Part shown: one piece after another, positions 20,713 through 32,160 of the stretch | Position numbering within the stretch: the first letter of the stretch is position 1 | How the letters are laid out: each line of letters begins with the position of its first letter | Assembly (NCBI RefSeq): GCF_037126465.1 | Contig: NC_088202.1 | Coordinates: forward strand, 117,752,123-117,816,122 | Source: Ornithodoros turicata | Taxonomy: Eukaryota > Arthropoda > Arachnida > Ixodida > Argasidae | Direction of reading: 5' to 3' | DNA length: 64,000 bases | Translations under genes and position numbers: made by a program | Notes under the pieces: generated by a model | Told to the model about the DNA's origin: nothing | Seen by the model: only the letters and a program-made list of their open reading frames with translations | Databases searched by the model: none

Positions 20713-22251
20713 GTAAGATTACTGTACATTTGTGGCCGCTTACGTTCACGAGATAAAGATGACGTAGCGTTGAAGTAATATAGTAGCGCTGTAAACTTGT
20801 GTTATTGCTTTATTTTGCGTTCAGAATGAAATCCATGCATATTCCAAGCACCTCGATGGACATTCGCGCTTGTGACACAATGACAGGTATAAGCATTAGA
20901 CTTTCTGCAGTACATGAGTTCGAGGTTTTGTGGACACTAACTGAATTGAAACTTACCGGTAGTTATGATACTGAGCCATTGACAGGAGTACTTTGACGCG
21001 GTCACTCCCAGTTGCCGTTTTCGTTTCCCGGCGCATGAAATCATTATTTTACGCCTCTTATTTTCGTTTTCTAGTGTATATTTAGTTGTAGCACTCGACC
21101 AAACTGTAAGCCAGTCTGGATTTCTCAGCACAATTGTGTCACATCAGTAGCGACATGAAAAAGCAAAGCAAGTGCACAGGACAACACAAACAGCAGTTTC
21201 TGACCTCCAATTTGCTTGTGACTTATGTCATATCAATTACATTATGCCAGTGCTTTCTTTCACAGCTGCTCAGACTAGCTTCACTCAACGCCTCAAGGCA
21301 GTCTGGCTTGAGTCTCAATCCTTCCTGTGCACTCTCCCTAATATCGCATCAGCTCAGTGCCTTGTTAATTTATGGCACAAAGGACACCTGTACAGAGGTG
21401 CTGCAACTGGAAACAACTGCTACTCACAACACATCAGCACTGCACAGTGTTGAGCAGCGGCTTCCGTATCTACATACTTGATACCGCTGTACCATCTGAA
21501 GGGTAAGCTGTACAGACTTCATAAATGTTTGATGATACAGATATGCAAGAAAAAAGTCTCAAGAGCAGAATGTGCAGGCATGCCTAATATAGGATATTTA
21601 TCATGCATCATTCCATATTTGTTCAATTTCCCATGTCCAGCACATGTCACCCAATGGACATAACCTTTCACCTGTCTGATGTGAGTGAAGGGGGTGACAC
21701 TGATCTGAAAGCTCAGAAATTTAGTATTCTAATAATTTCAAGGGTACAAATCTACCATTGTGAGGGTGCACTGAAGCCAGTGGGGAGCACTGCAATATGA
21801 GTACATCACACAATTTTGCATGTCAGCCACCTGCTTTTCACCTCTGCAGCCTCCCCACTCTCCAAAGCAATAAATAAATAAATAAATAAAAATAAAAAAC
21901 ACCTCTGCAGTCGTAGAGCTCGTCCCCGTCATATCATACTAGGTGTGGTGACAATTCTCAGAGATCACTTCACGTGGTGCTTTGTGCCACCCCCAGTTTT
22001 TTTCATGAGTATGGTAGTGTTGTTTCATGGAATCTAGTATCTGGATCACCATTTAAGTGTAATACATTGTGTTTCTCAGGGATGAGTATGCCACACCTCG
22101 TTCTCGGCCTGCAGAATTCCTGCGAACAAGCCAAATGTAAGCCTGTGCATTGCTTAGTCAACATCAGACCAGGTTCTCTAAACACTATCCCATAGTTCAA
22201 AACTTGTGAAAGGGCCTGTTATCTTAACTGGTGAATTTTTTTTTATGTCAG
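20713..22251. other. non-coding, possible introns of THAP gene
   Basis: Acceptor-like sites and short open segments occur (20825-20886; 22080-22136 with TTTCTCAG before and GTAAGC after) but none has a recognisable domain. (AATA)n at about 21870-21892. Confidence 0.35.
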
Positions 22252-22448
22252 TCCAGTAAAAACATAATGGGCCGCCTACCGTTCGTGGAAAACCTTCAGC
22301 AATTGGACGATGACTCAGAGAGACTAGAGAGGCACAAACTCAGGCCTTTCTCCTGTGTCCTCGTCCAATCGCTGAAGTTACCAGGAATGGATATGTACCA
22401 ACTACCTCGCATGGCTACCTTGGCTGCCTGCCACACATACCGACCCTC
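22252..22448 (+). CDS. candidate internal exon, function unknown
   Basis: A 197-bp open segment preceded by a pyrimidine-rich acceptor (TTTTTTTTTATGTCAG) and followed by GTAAGC. The reading is unremarkable protein (for example LPFVENLQQLDDDSERLERH). No family recognised. It could belong to the THAP-containing gene, or be chance. Confidence 0.3.
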
Positions 22449-22973
22449 GTAAGCACTCTTTGCAGCATAAGCTGATAATAACGCCCACGATACTCTATAC
22501 GTCACATACGTAGCCCTGAAACTAAACAAAAATAGAGAAAAGGGCAAATTTTGAAAAGAAATTAGTGCACATTATTTCACAGAAGCTGTTTTATTGTAAG
22601 ATGTAACAAAATGATCTCACTGGTAAACTTGAGGAACACTAGTATGGGAAACACCGACATCCACAAAAAGAGCAGCATAACATGCTCATTCTACACTGAA
22701 ACTCTACCATTTCTACATGAATAGACACATTGGCATAAAAATGCATACTGTGATATCCACACATATAGCAATGGCTAACAATGATTTGACCGCGGATCAT
22801 TGTGTTCATCTCATACTAAAGTAATGCAGAAGACATAACATTCAGGCTAGCTGGTTATATATGGTCGAAGAAAACCCAGAGACAGAGGAAGACGCAATAC
22901 CTTTGTATTGTGTTCAGTACTGTCTCGAGGGTTTTCTTCCACCATACCAAAGTAACGTGACGAGGGAGAGGAA

Positions 22974-22976
<3 letters not shown>
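22449..22976. other. non-coding with a hairpin
   Basis: No gene. 22859-22946 is an imperfect inverted repeat (TATGGTCGAAGAAAACCC pairing with GGGTTTTCTTCCACCATA), then the sequence enters (TA)n. Confidence 0.5.
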
Positions 22977-23021
<45 letters not shown>

Positions 23022-23439
23022 TCATTGAACGATGCGACAGCACCAGAGGACACGTGTTTCGCCGTGTTTGCGGCTCGTCGGCCCTGGGTAGCTGCGCATC
23101 GTTCGGGATTGGCAAACCAGGGGTCACTCAGCGAGCGATATACACCTGGGAGGGTGACTGAGCACTCCTCAATGCCACAGTGTGAGGAGTGCTCAGTCAC
23201 CCTCCGAGGTGTATATCGCTCGCTGAGTGACCCCTGGTTTGCCAATCCCGAACGATGCGCAGCTACCCAGGGCCGACGAGCCGCAAACACGGCGAAACAC
23301 GTGTCCTCTGGTGCTGTCGCATCGTTCAATGAGTATCTGTTTCTCTACGTGCAGCCATAGAAGCCATTTTAATCTGTAAGTTTGAAATTCAAACACGTCT
23401 AGCATCATTTACTTATTTTTTAATGGCTTTTCCCCCTCT

Positions 23440-23463
<24 letters not shown>
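22977..23463. repeat. (TA)n and inverted 288-bp-family copies
   Basis: (TA)n at 22977-23020, a direct partial unit to about 23180, an inverted unit to about 23440, and (TA)n again at 23442-23463. The junction near 23181 (CCACAGTGTGAGGAGTG) marks the inversion centre. Same family and flanks as 18060-19440. Confidence 0.85.
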
Positions 23464-23471
<8 letters not shown>

Positions 23472-23989
23472 TAATCAGCCTACTCAAAGTGAAAAGGTTT
23501 TGTGGATTTGCTTGAGTAACTGGGCGTTACACTCATTCATGACGAGTGCTAATGCTCTTGTCACAACAAGAGACGAACACGAAACTCAGCTGTGCGAGTT
23601 TCAATACTGTGGGTATCAGTTCAACAGTAATTTTAATACTGACAACAAAAAAGAAACAGTGTACATTATATTGCGCCACGTCCATAAATAATTTTTGAAA
23701 AAATCTTTCTGGGAACAGCATCACGAAGGATACTGCCCCGACGTCTGTTTTAGGTCGTGCATTCAAAGACACAGCCCACCCGGGGGCAGACCGAGTTGTC
23801 AAAGGGCCGTTCTCAAATACATAAATCACTGGCTCCCCTTTGCCTTCCTCCACCACGTATGTGGATTTAAAATAAAACCAGGGCTCAAATAATTAGTCTT
23901 CCAAAAGGGAAAGAACACAAGCGAGCTGATGCAACGCAGCAACGCACACACAATATTGTGGCAACATTTGGGTAACGTTTTCACTACAT
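23464..23989. other. non-coding, no recognised feature
   Basis: Short ORFs only. Confidence 0.45.
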
Positions 23990-24502
23990 TATGACAGTGT
24001 TACAGCCATATTTCTTTACCACAACACAGCATTTAGGCGACAGTTATGTAACGTTCCTACAACACTGTAAAGCGTTACATCTCTATTTGTTGAACACACC
24101 CCAGGTAGCACCGAATGGTATGGCAACATTTCATCAATACCTGCCCCGAACTACTATCGTGCATCAACTTTCGAGTGCCCTCACGTTCTCTGAGGTCTCA
24201 TCTTCTTTTCTATCCTCACTCTTTTGCAAAGCTTCATCCAATCAATCGTTTACAACTAATGTTTAACTCCGCCTTACAACACCATGACATCGACATTTTC
24301 GCTCCTTCTCGTGATTTTCTTACTAGTATTAGTGCCATTGTTTCTATTTAACTTCGTTTGTTTCACCGTTAACCTTGTTGGCTTTTTGTATATTTTACTT
24401 TTTGTTCACATGTATAATATAACCTTATGTGGTGCACCAATTAGTAGACCCTAGTGGTTGTTTTTGGGTACCATAACAAAAATAAAGTTATTATTATTAT
24501 CA
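23990..24502 (+). repeat. probable LINE 3' end with (TTA)n tail
   Basis: A degenerate open stretch resembling the end of a LINE ORF2 is followed by an AT-rich UTR, an AATAAA-like signal (AAAATAAAG) and a (TTA)n tail at about 24487-24501. 5'-truncated; clade not determined. Confidence 0.4.
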
Positions 24503-24696
24503 ATGTCATACTGCGACATTGCCCAAACGTCGCTAACATCATTTGCAACATTCATTTGTAACGCTCGAGCAACGTGTACGTAAACAACATTGCAGTACCG
24601 TATGTACACATTTTTCAATGCGTGACTTCACTTGAATAATTTGCCTTGCACACGACATGATGCAATGTACAAACAATGTTTTTTGTTTTTGTGTAG

Positions 24697-24854
24697 GCTA
24701 TACACAGGTGCTGGGTCTCATACGGTGGTGTCCTACGTTCAAGATCACTAACGAAGCTCCGGACGTTGAAGTGCTCCCTGCTCGTGGATGTGGTGGCAAA
24801 CTGATTCTTGCAGAAGCTGTGAAGCAACAGAGTGAAGTAGGATCAAACGAATGA
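24697..24854 (+). CDS. candidate terminal exon, function unknown
   Basis: After TTTTTGTTTTTGTGTAG, an open frame encodes about 51 aa (YTQVLGLIRWCPTFKITN and on, ending SEVGSNE) to TGA at 24852. No domain recognised. Possibly the last exon of the gene starting with the THAP exon; weak evidence. Confidence 0.25.
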
Positions 24855-25798
24855 CACAAAAAAAAAGAAGAGGAAATGTATTGTCTAAGCATCGACAACC
24901 GATTGCATTTAACCCTCCTTGCACGCGTTCCATAAGTGAAGAGTTCAACGCTGCTGACCCACCCGTGTGTGCCACCCGGGTGTGCCTACCACCACAGCTA
25001 TTCAAAACGGCCCTTTTCAGGCAACCCCACACTTCTACAAGGAGATAGCACTGCAAGAAGAACCCAAGTGCATTCAGTTAAGCTTTGTGGCTGTCTGTTC
25101 TTTGTTGGATACCTGCATTTTCACTACAACTATGAAAGAAGTCACAGTAGTGACAGCCCACTTGAGTGCTGCAGTTGCAGAAGTATTTTGGCTTCGATTT
25201 CCCGTTTTGGTCTCAGCAAGTAGAAATTTCCCAACAGCATCTATAGTGACCTAATATGTTTCTATCCCAATAAATGGTACATCCTCAGACAACATATTAC
25301 TCAATTAGGTATGCGCACCGAAGGTAGGTATGGATCAAGGGAAGTAAAAGGCAGATAAGCACATCTGAGAAACTAGAATGTGAATGTGCAAAATTTCATT
25401 TTTCCTGAACGTCAAGGTTTGCACAAGGACGGTTTTGAGTAGGACCTGTTAGGAGATATATCTCTGTGAAATTAAGCTGGCATTTCTGTTTTGTTGCTTA
25501 CACACCGACCATTGGAGCTGCACTATTTTAATTTGTCCTCCCCGGCTTCAACAAAATTACTCCTGCACAGTTTCACAAGGCTGAAGATTTTCATAACTCC
25601 TTCTATTGTGTAGATGCTGCATACAATACATTTACATAACATAACACTTTCTATAATGGTTGAAATACTAGCATAAAATTTGGACTGTCCTGTAGATTAC
25701 TCTTAATTCAAGGAAATACGTACCACTTGGAATAAAGCTTGGAAAGAGACGTGTCAGATCCCTACAGCTTTGAATTTGTTTTCTGGCTTCTTCATTAA
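24855..25798. other. non-coding, no recognised feature
   Basis: Contains overlapping short ORFs without domains. ATTAA at 25794-25798 may be a mutated target duplication (ATTAT beyond 30020) of Gypsy element 2. Confidence 0.45.
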
Positions 25799-25903
25799 TG
25801 TAATGTTCCACACGGGAGACACCTTGCCTCCAGCCTCGAACACGGGAACGTTAACTTTATTGTTTTCCTCGCAACCTCTCCTCTTCGTCTTCTGCCCACT
25901 ACA
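25799..25903 (-). repeat. 3' LTR of Gypsy element 2
   Basis: 105 bp, TGTAATGTTCC to CCCACTACA on +. Identical to 29916-30020 except C/A at about 25849. Exceptionally short for a Gypsy LTR. Confidence 0.93.
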
Positions 25904-25919
25904 TACCCCCCCTTTCGGT
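25904..25919 (-). other. polypurine tract, Gypsy element 2
   Basis: On the - strand the run CCGAAAGGGGGGGTA directly precedes the 3' LTR and serves as plus-strand primer site in this family. It abuts the pol stop codon. Confidence 0.75.
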
Positions 25920-28893
25920 TAACCGTCCCTCCGCGGACGGTACGGGATGACGTTTCCAATGGTCGCCATTTCATCGGTCCCTCGTGGTCCTTTATAGCCC
26001 ACGGCTTTTAGGATGCCTTCCTGGTGCATCGTTTTCCACACTTTGTATGGACCCTCGAAGCTTGCTTGGGTTTCCTTGGTCCCTCGTCTTACAAGGACCT
26101 CGTCACCAACTTGGATTGAGGGTATCTTAGTATTCCTGTGTTTGTCGAAGTTTTCTTTCATCTTCTTGCGATACTTGTCAATAGCTTCTGGGGATCGGCG
26201 CCGCACTTCTAGGTGGACATGATCGGTTATGCGGAGTCGTTCATCCGCAGGGAACAACGCGGGAGTGTTGAATACCGCAAAATGGGGGCTACATCCCAGC
26301 GCTGTGGTGTGAGACCTATTGTGATGCCTGACTGCCGCTTCTAGAGCACATTTCCACCCTCCCTGGAACCGGGGATACATTGCGATGTATAGCTTTAAGT
26401 CCATGGTGGTCCTCTCCGCGAGACCGTTGGCCGCTGAGTGGTACGGTGTTGTTGTGCGTAACTGTACCCCTCGTTGCTGAGCCCAGGCTCGCAGCCGGTG
26501 ACTCCTGAACGCTGGTCCATTGTCCGAGATTATGATCTTCGTGTCCCGAAACATGTCGCGTTCCAGCAGCTTGATTACACATTCGGCGTTTTCTCTCCCT
26601 GCGCGCGCGGCCGCCATTCGCGTGCACTGATCGACCGCTACGAGAAACGCTTGCGTTCGAGCAACTCCTTCCCCTTTCTTCCTTAACTCTGCGAAATCCA
26701 GGTGGAAGGTCTCAAACGGTACCAGAGAATGATGAGGCAAAATCATGCTGTCGCTGGTTGGACGATATTTTGCCTTATGTAGCTGGCAAACGGGACAAGA
26801 TGCTACGTATTTGCTTATATCTAACTTCATATTGGCCCACGTGAATCTTTTGGAAATCTTGTTATATGTTCGCCAAAAGCCATCGTGGCCGCCGGAATCC
26901 GGGCTGTCGTGGTACATTTCTAACACAGTGCGTATCCGTGTGTCAGGCACGTGCAACCTTCCGTTTTGGGGTTGGAAATCCTCTGATCCTTCCCACAATT
27001 TGGTGTGGTTTATGGGCTCCGCAGAATTGTCCAGAGGCATGCTCAAACGCGAGATGGCGTCGGCGTCCGTTAAGTACGAGGCGTTCCGATGGACGGCTTT
27101 GAAATCGAGCTCCTGTAGTTCACAAATCCATCGTGCGATCCTGCCTTTTGGTTCGGACGAAGTCAGCAAGTATGACAGAGCTTGATTGTCAGTGAAGAGA
27201 GTGAATCGCCTCCCCTCGATATATGGGCGGAAATACCTCGCTGCAAGGAGTACTGCGAGTGCTTCCTTCTCTGTTGTGGTGTAATTTAGTTCACAGTCGG
27301 AAAAGATGTGTGAATGGTACCCGATGACGCTTAACTGCTGTCCCATGGGATTTTCCTTTCGTCGTTGGTACAATATGGCCCATGTGGCGTAGTGCGACGC
27401 GTCCGTCTTGAGTTCGAAATGTAATGAGAAGTCAGGTAACGACAAGACAGGGTCTGATGAGATCCGTCGTACCAGTTCTCTGTAAGCCCGCTCGCATTCC
27501 TCTCCCCAGACGAACGGTACGTCTTTGCGTGTCAGCAGCGTGAGGCACCTTGTTAGACCGGCGTATCCCGGGATGAACGCCCTGAAACGTCCGGCCAGCC
27601 CCAAGAATACCCGCAAAGAGTGTATGTCCTGCGGCTTTTGGAGGCAAGCGATGCGGTCAACTGATTCTTGTTTGGTAGTCTTGGTGTTGCCGTCTAACAC
27701 TCGTCCCAGGAAGACAACCTTCTCTTTGAAAAACACACTCTTTTTGAAATTGATCTTCATATTCGTTTTGGATAGGGCTTCTAGGACATTGGTGAGGTGC
27801 ACCTGGTGGTCAGCTTCCGACCTGGAGTAGATGATGACGTCGTCTATATATACAGCGCAAAAGGCACGCAGTGGCCGAAGCACATCATCCATTATTTTCT
27901 GGAACCAGGCCCCTGAGTTTTTCTAGCCGAAGGGCAACCGGTTGTATTCGGAAAGGTCGAAGGGTGTGATAAAGGCTGTGTACATCTTGTATTCCTCTTG
28001 TAGCGGTATTTGCCAGTAACCTTTCTGTAGGTCGATACAGGAGAATACGTTGCAGCCGCCGGTGCTGTCTATAATCTCGTCAATGTTCGGCATAGGATAT
28101 GGGAACAAGTCTGTCTGCTGGTTAATGAGTCTGAAGTCGGTGCACAGCCTGTAGGTACCGTTTGCCTTCGGCGCTATGGTTATGGGCGACGCGAAGGGTG
28201 ACGTAGATGGTCTTATAATATTTGCATCCAGCATGGACTGTAATTCTGTTCGCAGCCATTCCTTTCTTTCTCTCGAAAGAGGATATGGCTTTCGTCGGAT
28301 GACAGTGGTGTCCCGCAACTTGAATGGAATCGCAAATCCGGAGATGGGTGGGGGGCAGCTGCGTAGGCACCTCAATTCCGTATACATGGTTACGACATCC
28401 TGCGCACACTTCGGCAGCCTCTGAGCACGGGTGTGTGTCAGTTCTGCGTGCCTCAGCTCCTCCGATACGGCAACGTGGTCGTCCCAGTACAGATTGAGGT
28501 GCATCGCCTTCATATGGGGCCGAGAGAGAAGGAAGTCGTACTCTGCCCCGTCCACCACAAGTGCTTCTGGCTCTATCGCGTGTCCTTTGTATTCAACCTT
28601 CACCTTTGTCCATTCGTTTATTGTCCTTTTGGACCCGTCGTAGGCTTGCACTTGTACCGGCCGCCCAGCTGAAATTTCATCGGTATTTGTCACTCTTCTG
28701 TTGATAATGCTGATGCTCGCACCAGTGTCCACCAGTGCATCAACTGGTTTTCCATTGAGCAGCACGGGGATGAACAGTAAGGTTTGGTTGAGTAAAAACA
28801 CAGTCTCCTTTTCTGCTTCCGGGCGAGACTGCCAACCCGCGTTTATTCGTGTTTTGAGTCCGCCGCTGTTGTATGCTGAGACCAATCCCGATT
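25919..28893 (-). pseudogene. pol: pol of Gypsy element 2 (one in-frame TAG)
   Basis: Retroelement polyprotein of about 990 codons. Protease has DTGA near 28718-28729. RT includes YRLCTDFRLIN, the PYPMPNID block and an intact YIDD centre near 27840-27852. A TAG at 27923-27925 replaces the residue after LPFG, normally Leu or Met in the family. RNase H follows (TDASHYA, TTTEKEA, FTDNQAL), then integrase with an HHCC finger (HDSPDSGGHDG ... CPVCQLH), Asp in LDFAEL, Asp in SDNGPAF and Glu in LAERT. The frame is otherwise open to TAA at 25919. It overlaps the end of gag in the -1 frame, suggesting recoding, but no standard slippery heptamer was found. Confidence 0.93.
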
Positions 28894-29886
28894 AGCGTCG
28901 TAGGCCTCGGGTGATTTCTCACCCACGAAGTTGGTGGCTGCTGCCGGGTGTCGCGATGTCCACGGGTTACGTGGATTCGGTGGTCGAGGATCAGGTGGAG
29001 TCCGGTTGCAGGTGTGATCATCGTTATTGCTGGGCCGGTCCACGGTTAGGTCTTTGAAGCATGACAAAAGCTCCAGCACGGTCTTTGGCCCCCGACCCTG
29101 GACTTGCTTCTGCAGGTCACGGCTTAATCCATGTATTATTAACGGAACCACGGACGTTTCTGGCAGGTTGCTATCGGCCGTCTGTAGGAGTCTGTGTTTT
29201 TCATAAAAGTACTGCAGAGCGCTCCCCGAACGGTACTTGTAGAAAATCGCCCGGTCCCACCGTTCGACCGCATTTTCCTGGAAGGCGCCCAGGAAGCTCA
29301 GCTTACATTGGTCCCATGTTTCCTTGACGTTCGCAGTGACTCTCAGGTCAAACCAGCTTTTGGCCATCTTGCTTAGGTAGGAACGAAGGTTCGTTATCTT
29401 TTCGTCGTCGGTGGTCCAGCCATTCTTCCCACAGGCGTACTCGTACAAGTCCACCGAGGCCTGCGGACTCGTGGAACACCCGTCAAATACCTCTGGATCC
29501 ACCAGCTCACCGCGGGGCTTAGAGCTTGCAATCGCGGCGGCCATTCCTCGTAATAGCTCGAGTTGCTGCGCGGACTGTTGCTGTTGTAAGGAGATCATCC
29601 TTAATAGAAGCTCTTGTGTGCCATCGTGCGACGACGGACTCGCGACTGGGCCGCGCGAAGTGGCGTCCCCAATCCAGGCCTGGAAATCATTTAATTTCAT
29701 ATTCACCTTGACGCTACCTTTAAGTAATATCTCGTCGACACTCCTCCTACTTCTTGTGATAACATACTGTGCCAGCTCTGGTGTGCTGATGGCTTCTGGC
29801 AGCAGTATAGGGTCCTCACCGTCTATCTGGTACCGATCGACGAGTAGACTATCCCCCGAAGGCTTCACATAAAACTCAATCCACAT
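28843..29886 (-). CDS. gag: gag of Gypsy element 2
   Basis: Capsid precursor of 347 aa from the ATG at 29886, 29 bp after the LTR; an open frame extends upstream into the LTR only with a GTG start. The central and C-terminal parts carry a retrotransposon gag pattern (SWFDLRV, WDQCKLSFLGAFQ, IHGLSRDLQKQV). There is no CCHC zinc knuckle, unlike element 1. It ends at TAA within the pol overlap. It appears intact. Confidence 0.85.
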   Translation of the reverse strand: MWIEFYVKPSGDSLLVDRYQIDGEDPILLPEAISTPELAQYVITRSRRSVDEILLKGSVKVNMKLNDFQAWIGDATSRGPVASPSSHDGTQELLLRMISLQQQQSAQQLELLRGMAAAIASSKPRGELVDPEVFDGCSTSPQASVDLYEYACGKNGWTTDDEKITNLRSYLSKMAKSWFDLRVTANVKETWDQCKLSFLGAFQENAVERWDRAIFYKYRSGSALQYFYEKHRLLQTADSNLPETSVVPLIIHGLSRDLQKQVQGRGPKTVLELLSCFKDLTVDRPSNNDDHTCNRTPPDPRPPNPRNPWTSRHPAAATNFVGEKSPEAYDANRDWSQHTTAADSKHE

Positions 29887-29895
29887 CTCCTTCGT

Positions 29896-29915
29896 ATCCT
29901 GTCGACCGCGCCAAA
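29896..29915 (-). other. primer-binding-like site, Gypsy element 2
   Basis: The - strand sequence directly after the 5' LTR reads TTTGGCGCGGTCGACAGG. Its place suits the tRNA primer site; the tRNA was not identified. Confidence 0.5.
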
Positions 29916-30020
29916 TGTAATGTTCCACACGGGAGACACCTTGCCTCCAGCCTCGAACACGGGAAAGTTAACTTTATTGTTTTCCTCGCAACCTCTCCTC
30001 TTCGTCTTCTGCCCACTACA
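29916..30020 (-). repeat. 5' LTR of Gypsy element 2
   Basis: 105-bp LTR matching 25799-25903 with one difference, so the insertion is recent. The promoter and poly(A) functions must fit in this short sequence. Confidence 0.93.
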
Positions 30021-32098
30021 ATTATCTTGATTGTCAAAACATTATATTGTCTGCCATGCAGTAATAGCTATTTGTGGTTTGAACCAGACTCTTTTCCCCG
30101 TCAGGAACTGAACGCAGCTTGTCTGTCTCGACTATCAAGTTTGAATCACATTAACTTGCATGTGACAGCACAGCATGCGAACTATTCAGGTTGTGAAATT
30201 CCAAGGGGACTGGACTCTTGCCTCATGTTCACTGCCATTCACGTCGACATCAGACCCTGTGGCGAAGGGCTGCAAATGATTACGGCACTGCGAGTTAAGA
30301 ACCCGCCTAGACCTGTGCAGTTTGTTGGTTTAGTTTTATGTCTCTGGTGCCACCCTTTCTCGTTGATACATGCTTAATTTTTACGGCAGCAATGAAAGTA
30401 GTTGCATCAGTGATATTACACTTGATCCAGCCCAATATCGTAACTCTAGAAATATCTCTTACATCCTAGGTGGAGCTTTGCGATTTCAGAATGCTTAAAT
30501 TTGCCAACAGCTCAAATGTAATGCCAACGGAGATTCAAGAGGTTATGTTAAACTTAGCTAAATATCAAACAACCAATAACTCCGGAAAAAGGTGCTTACG
30601 CTACGCTAAAATTCTAACTTGGATCCTTTGGATTTCCCTTTTCCGTTTCCTCCTGATTTCTTACTTGTTTGTGTTGTTTATGTATATGGCCTGCCTCGAC
30701 TAATTCCCGTTATTTACGTCGTGTACATTAGCTAACTATGCGCTTCAAAACATGGGAATATGCGAACCACAGTTCGATTGGGGTACGTCCGCAGACTTAT
30801 CTAGGTGACTGCAAAACCAATTTACAGCGGGCCAGGAGTGAGTAACGTACATTGTGGTCCTGTTAAATATGACTACTGTTGAACAAGAAAGCACACATAC
30901 CTGTTTGCATGAATGAACGATGTCACCATCCGTCAAACGTGGGCACACTCCGCGAGCGAAGTGATCAGTTTACAAAGGGTTAGCTTACAAATTGTTAAAA
31001 CTGTGTGCTTGTCCTGTTGGTGTCGAGTTATAACTGGAAGCGCTGAGATAAATACACAGAGACACCCACAAAAGATTCTCCAAGCGGCGCACTGGCGTTT
31101 TTGCCGCTGGTCGGTGTGTGCTCGTGTCGGCGTACGCGTTTAACTCTGCGATTCCAGTTACGAAGTATTCTACCAGCGTCAGCAAATGATGCGTCGATCT
31201 TCCATAATAATTTATACAGCATGGCACGAAAGAGATTCCACAATTCTGCCCGGCAAAACATCGACACAACGGGAATCTCGATGCAAAGCGGAAGCGGTCG
31301 TCTTCCGTGTCTGGCAATTGGTTCCTCCGCCTGGAATGCCGTGTGAGCGTTTTGTGGGCGAGAAACTTCCGTTTCACCGTCGTCTGCTCTGGCTGCACGT
31401 TTGTTCAAATTGCGTGCAAAGTATGACGTTGTCTGAAGTGAAATTTTCGCCGTCGTGAATATTGTCGGCCCCTTTAAGAGATATGTGTTACGTTTTAGTG
31501 TGTTGAAGTGAGGACGACGAAAGCTTGGTTAACTCGACTGTTATTACAACGAGATATGTGACTCGGAAAAGAAAAGCGAGGACACAGTCGTTGCATTCTG
31601 CTGCCTCACAATGTGCTGCGAAGGCGAAGTAGAGGAACTGTGCCCGTGTTTCACCTTTTCTAACGCTTCTCTCAGTTTTCCTCTACAGTGAAGTACCAGC
31701 TTGCCTGCACCCTATCTTTGATCTCACTAGAGAAGTTTAATTTTATTTGTTACCAGTTGTGCAAGGAGTGAGCATTCCGCTCTTCATTATGTACCAGCTG
31801 ACATTTCTAGAGGTCAAAGGCTTTAGACTTCACACTTAAGTGAAAGCTTTGCCCCCACTCATAGAGCTTTCAATGAAACATAAGCTCTCTCATTCAACGA
31901 AAGTTGCATCGCGTCGAGCTGTTCTGCATAACCAATAAGTAAATTAACTTGCCGGGATTACTTCGTAAGCATATCGAAAGTCCACCCTGATTGAAATGAA
32001 CAGGCTGTATGAACGTGATGGGAATTGATGTTTTGCGGCTGGAACACATAGAAAGGACAAATACATACAAAGCCTCAAGTGCCTAAGAAATTAACGAC
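30021..32098. other. non-coding, no recognised feature
   Basis: Several unsupported ORFs on both strands around 31000-31450, with no domain or splice pattern worth calling. Remaining sequence is AT-rich. Confidence 0.45.
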
Positions 32099-32160
32099 GA
32101 AAGAAGGAAGTCACTGAAAAGGTTACAGCTGGATAACCTTTTCAGTGACTTTCTTCTTTC
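32099..32160. repeat. 62-bp near-perfect hairpin
   Basis: Arms of 27 bases with one mismatch (AAGTCACTGAAAAGGTTA core) around an 8-base loop. No terminal features of a known element. Confidence 0.85.

Larger units (their letters stand above)
25799..30020 (-). mobile_element. compact Gypsy retrotransposon, element 2
   Basis: 4,222 bp with two 105-bp LTRs that differ at one base, a leader of only 29 bp before gag, gag and pol overlapping in different frames, and a purine tract that overlaps the pol stop. Domain order PR-RT-RNase H-IN is the Ty3/Gypsy order. There is no env. Flanks ATTAA and ATTAT may be a 5-bp target duplication with one change. The only lesion seen is one TAG in RT. Confidence 0.93.

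Noticed and set aside
20825..20955. Two small exons separated by a 24-bp intron
   Set aside because: An intron of 24 bp is too short to be spliced normally.
22855..23127. Protein with long Ile-Tyr repeats
   Set aside because: It is a translation of (TA)n.
24967..25254. 95-codon ORF
   Set aside because: Overlaps another ORF of equal length in a second frame, and no domain or splice support is seen.
30985..31458. Overlapping ORFs of 80-137 codons on both strands
   Set aside because: Mutually overlapping, low support, no recognisable protein family.
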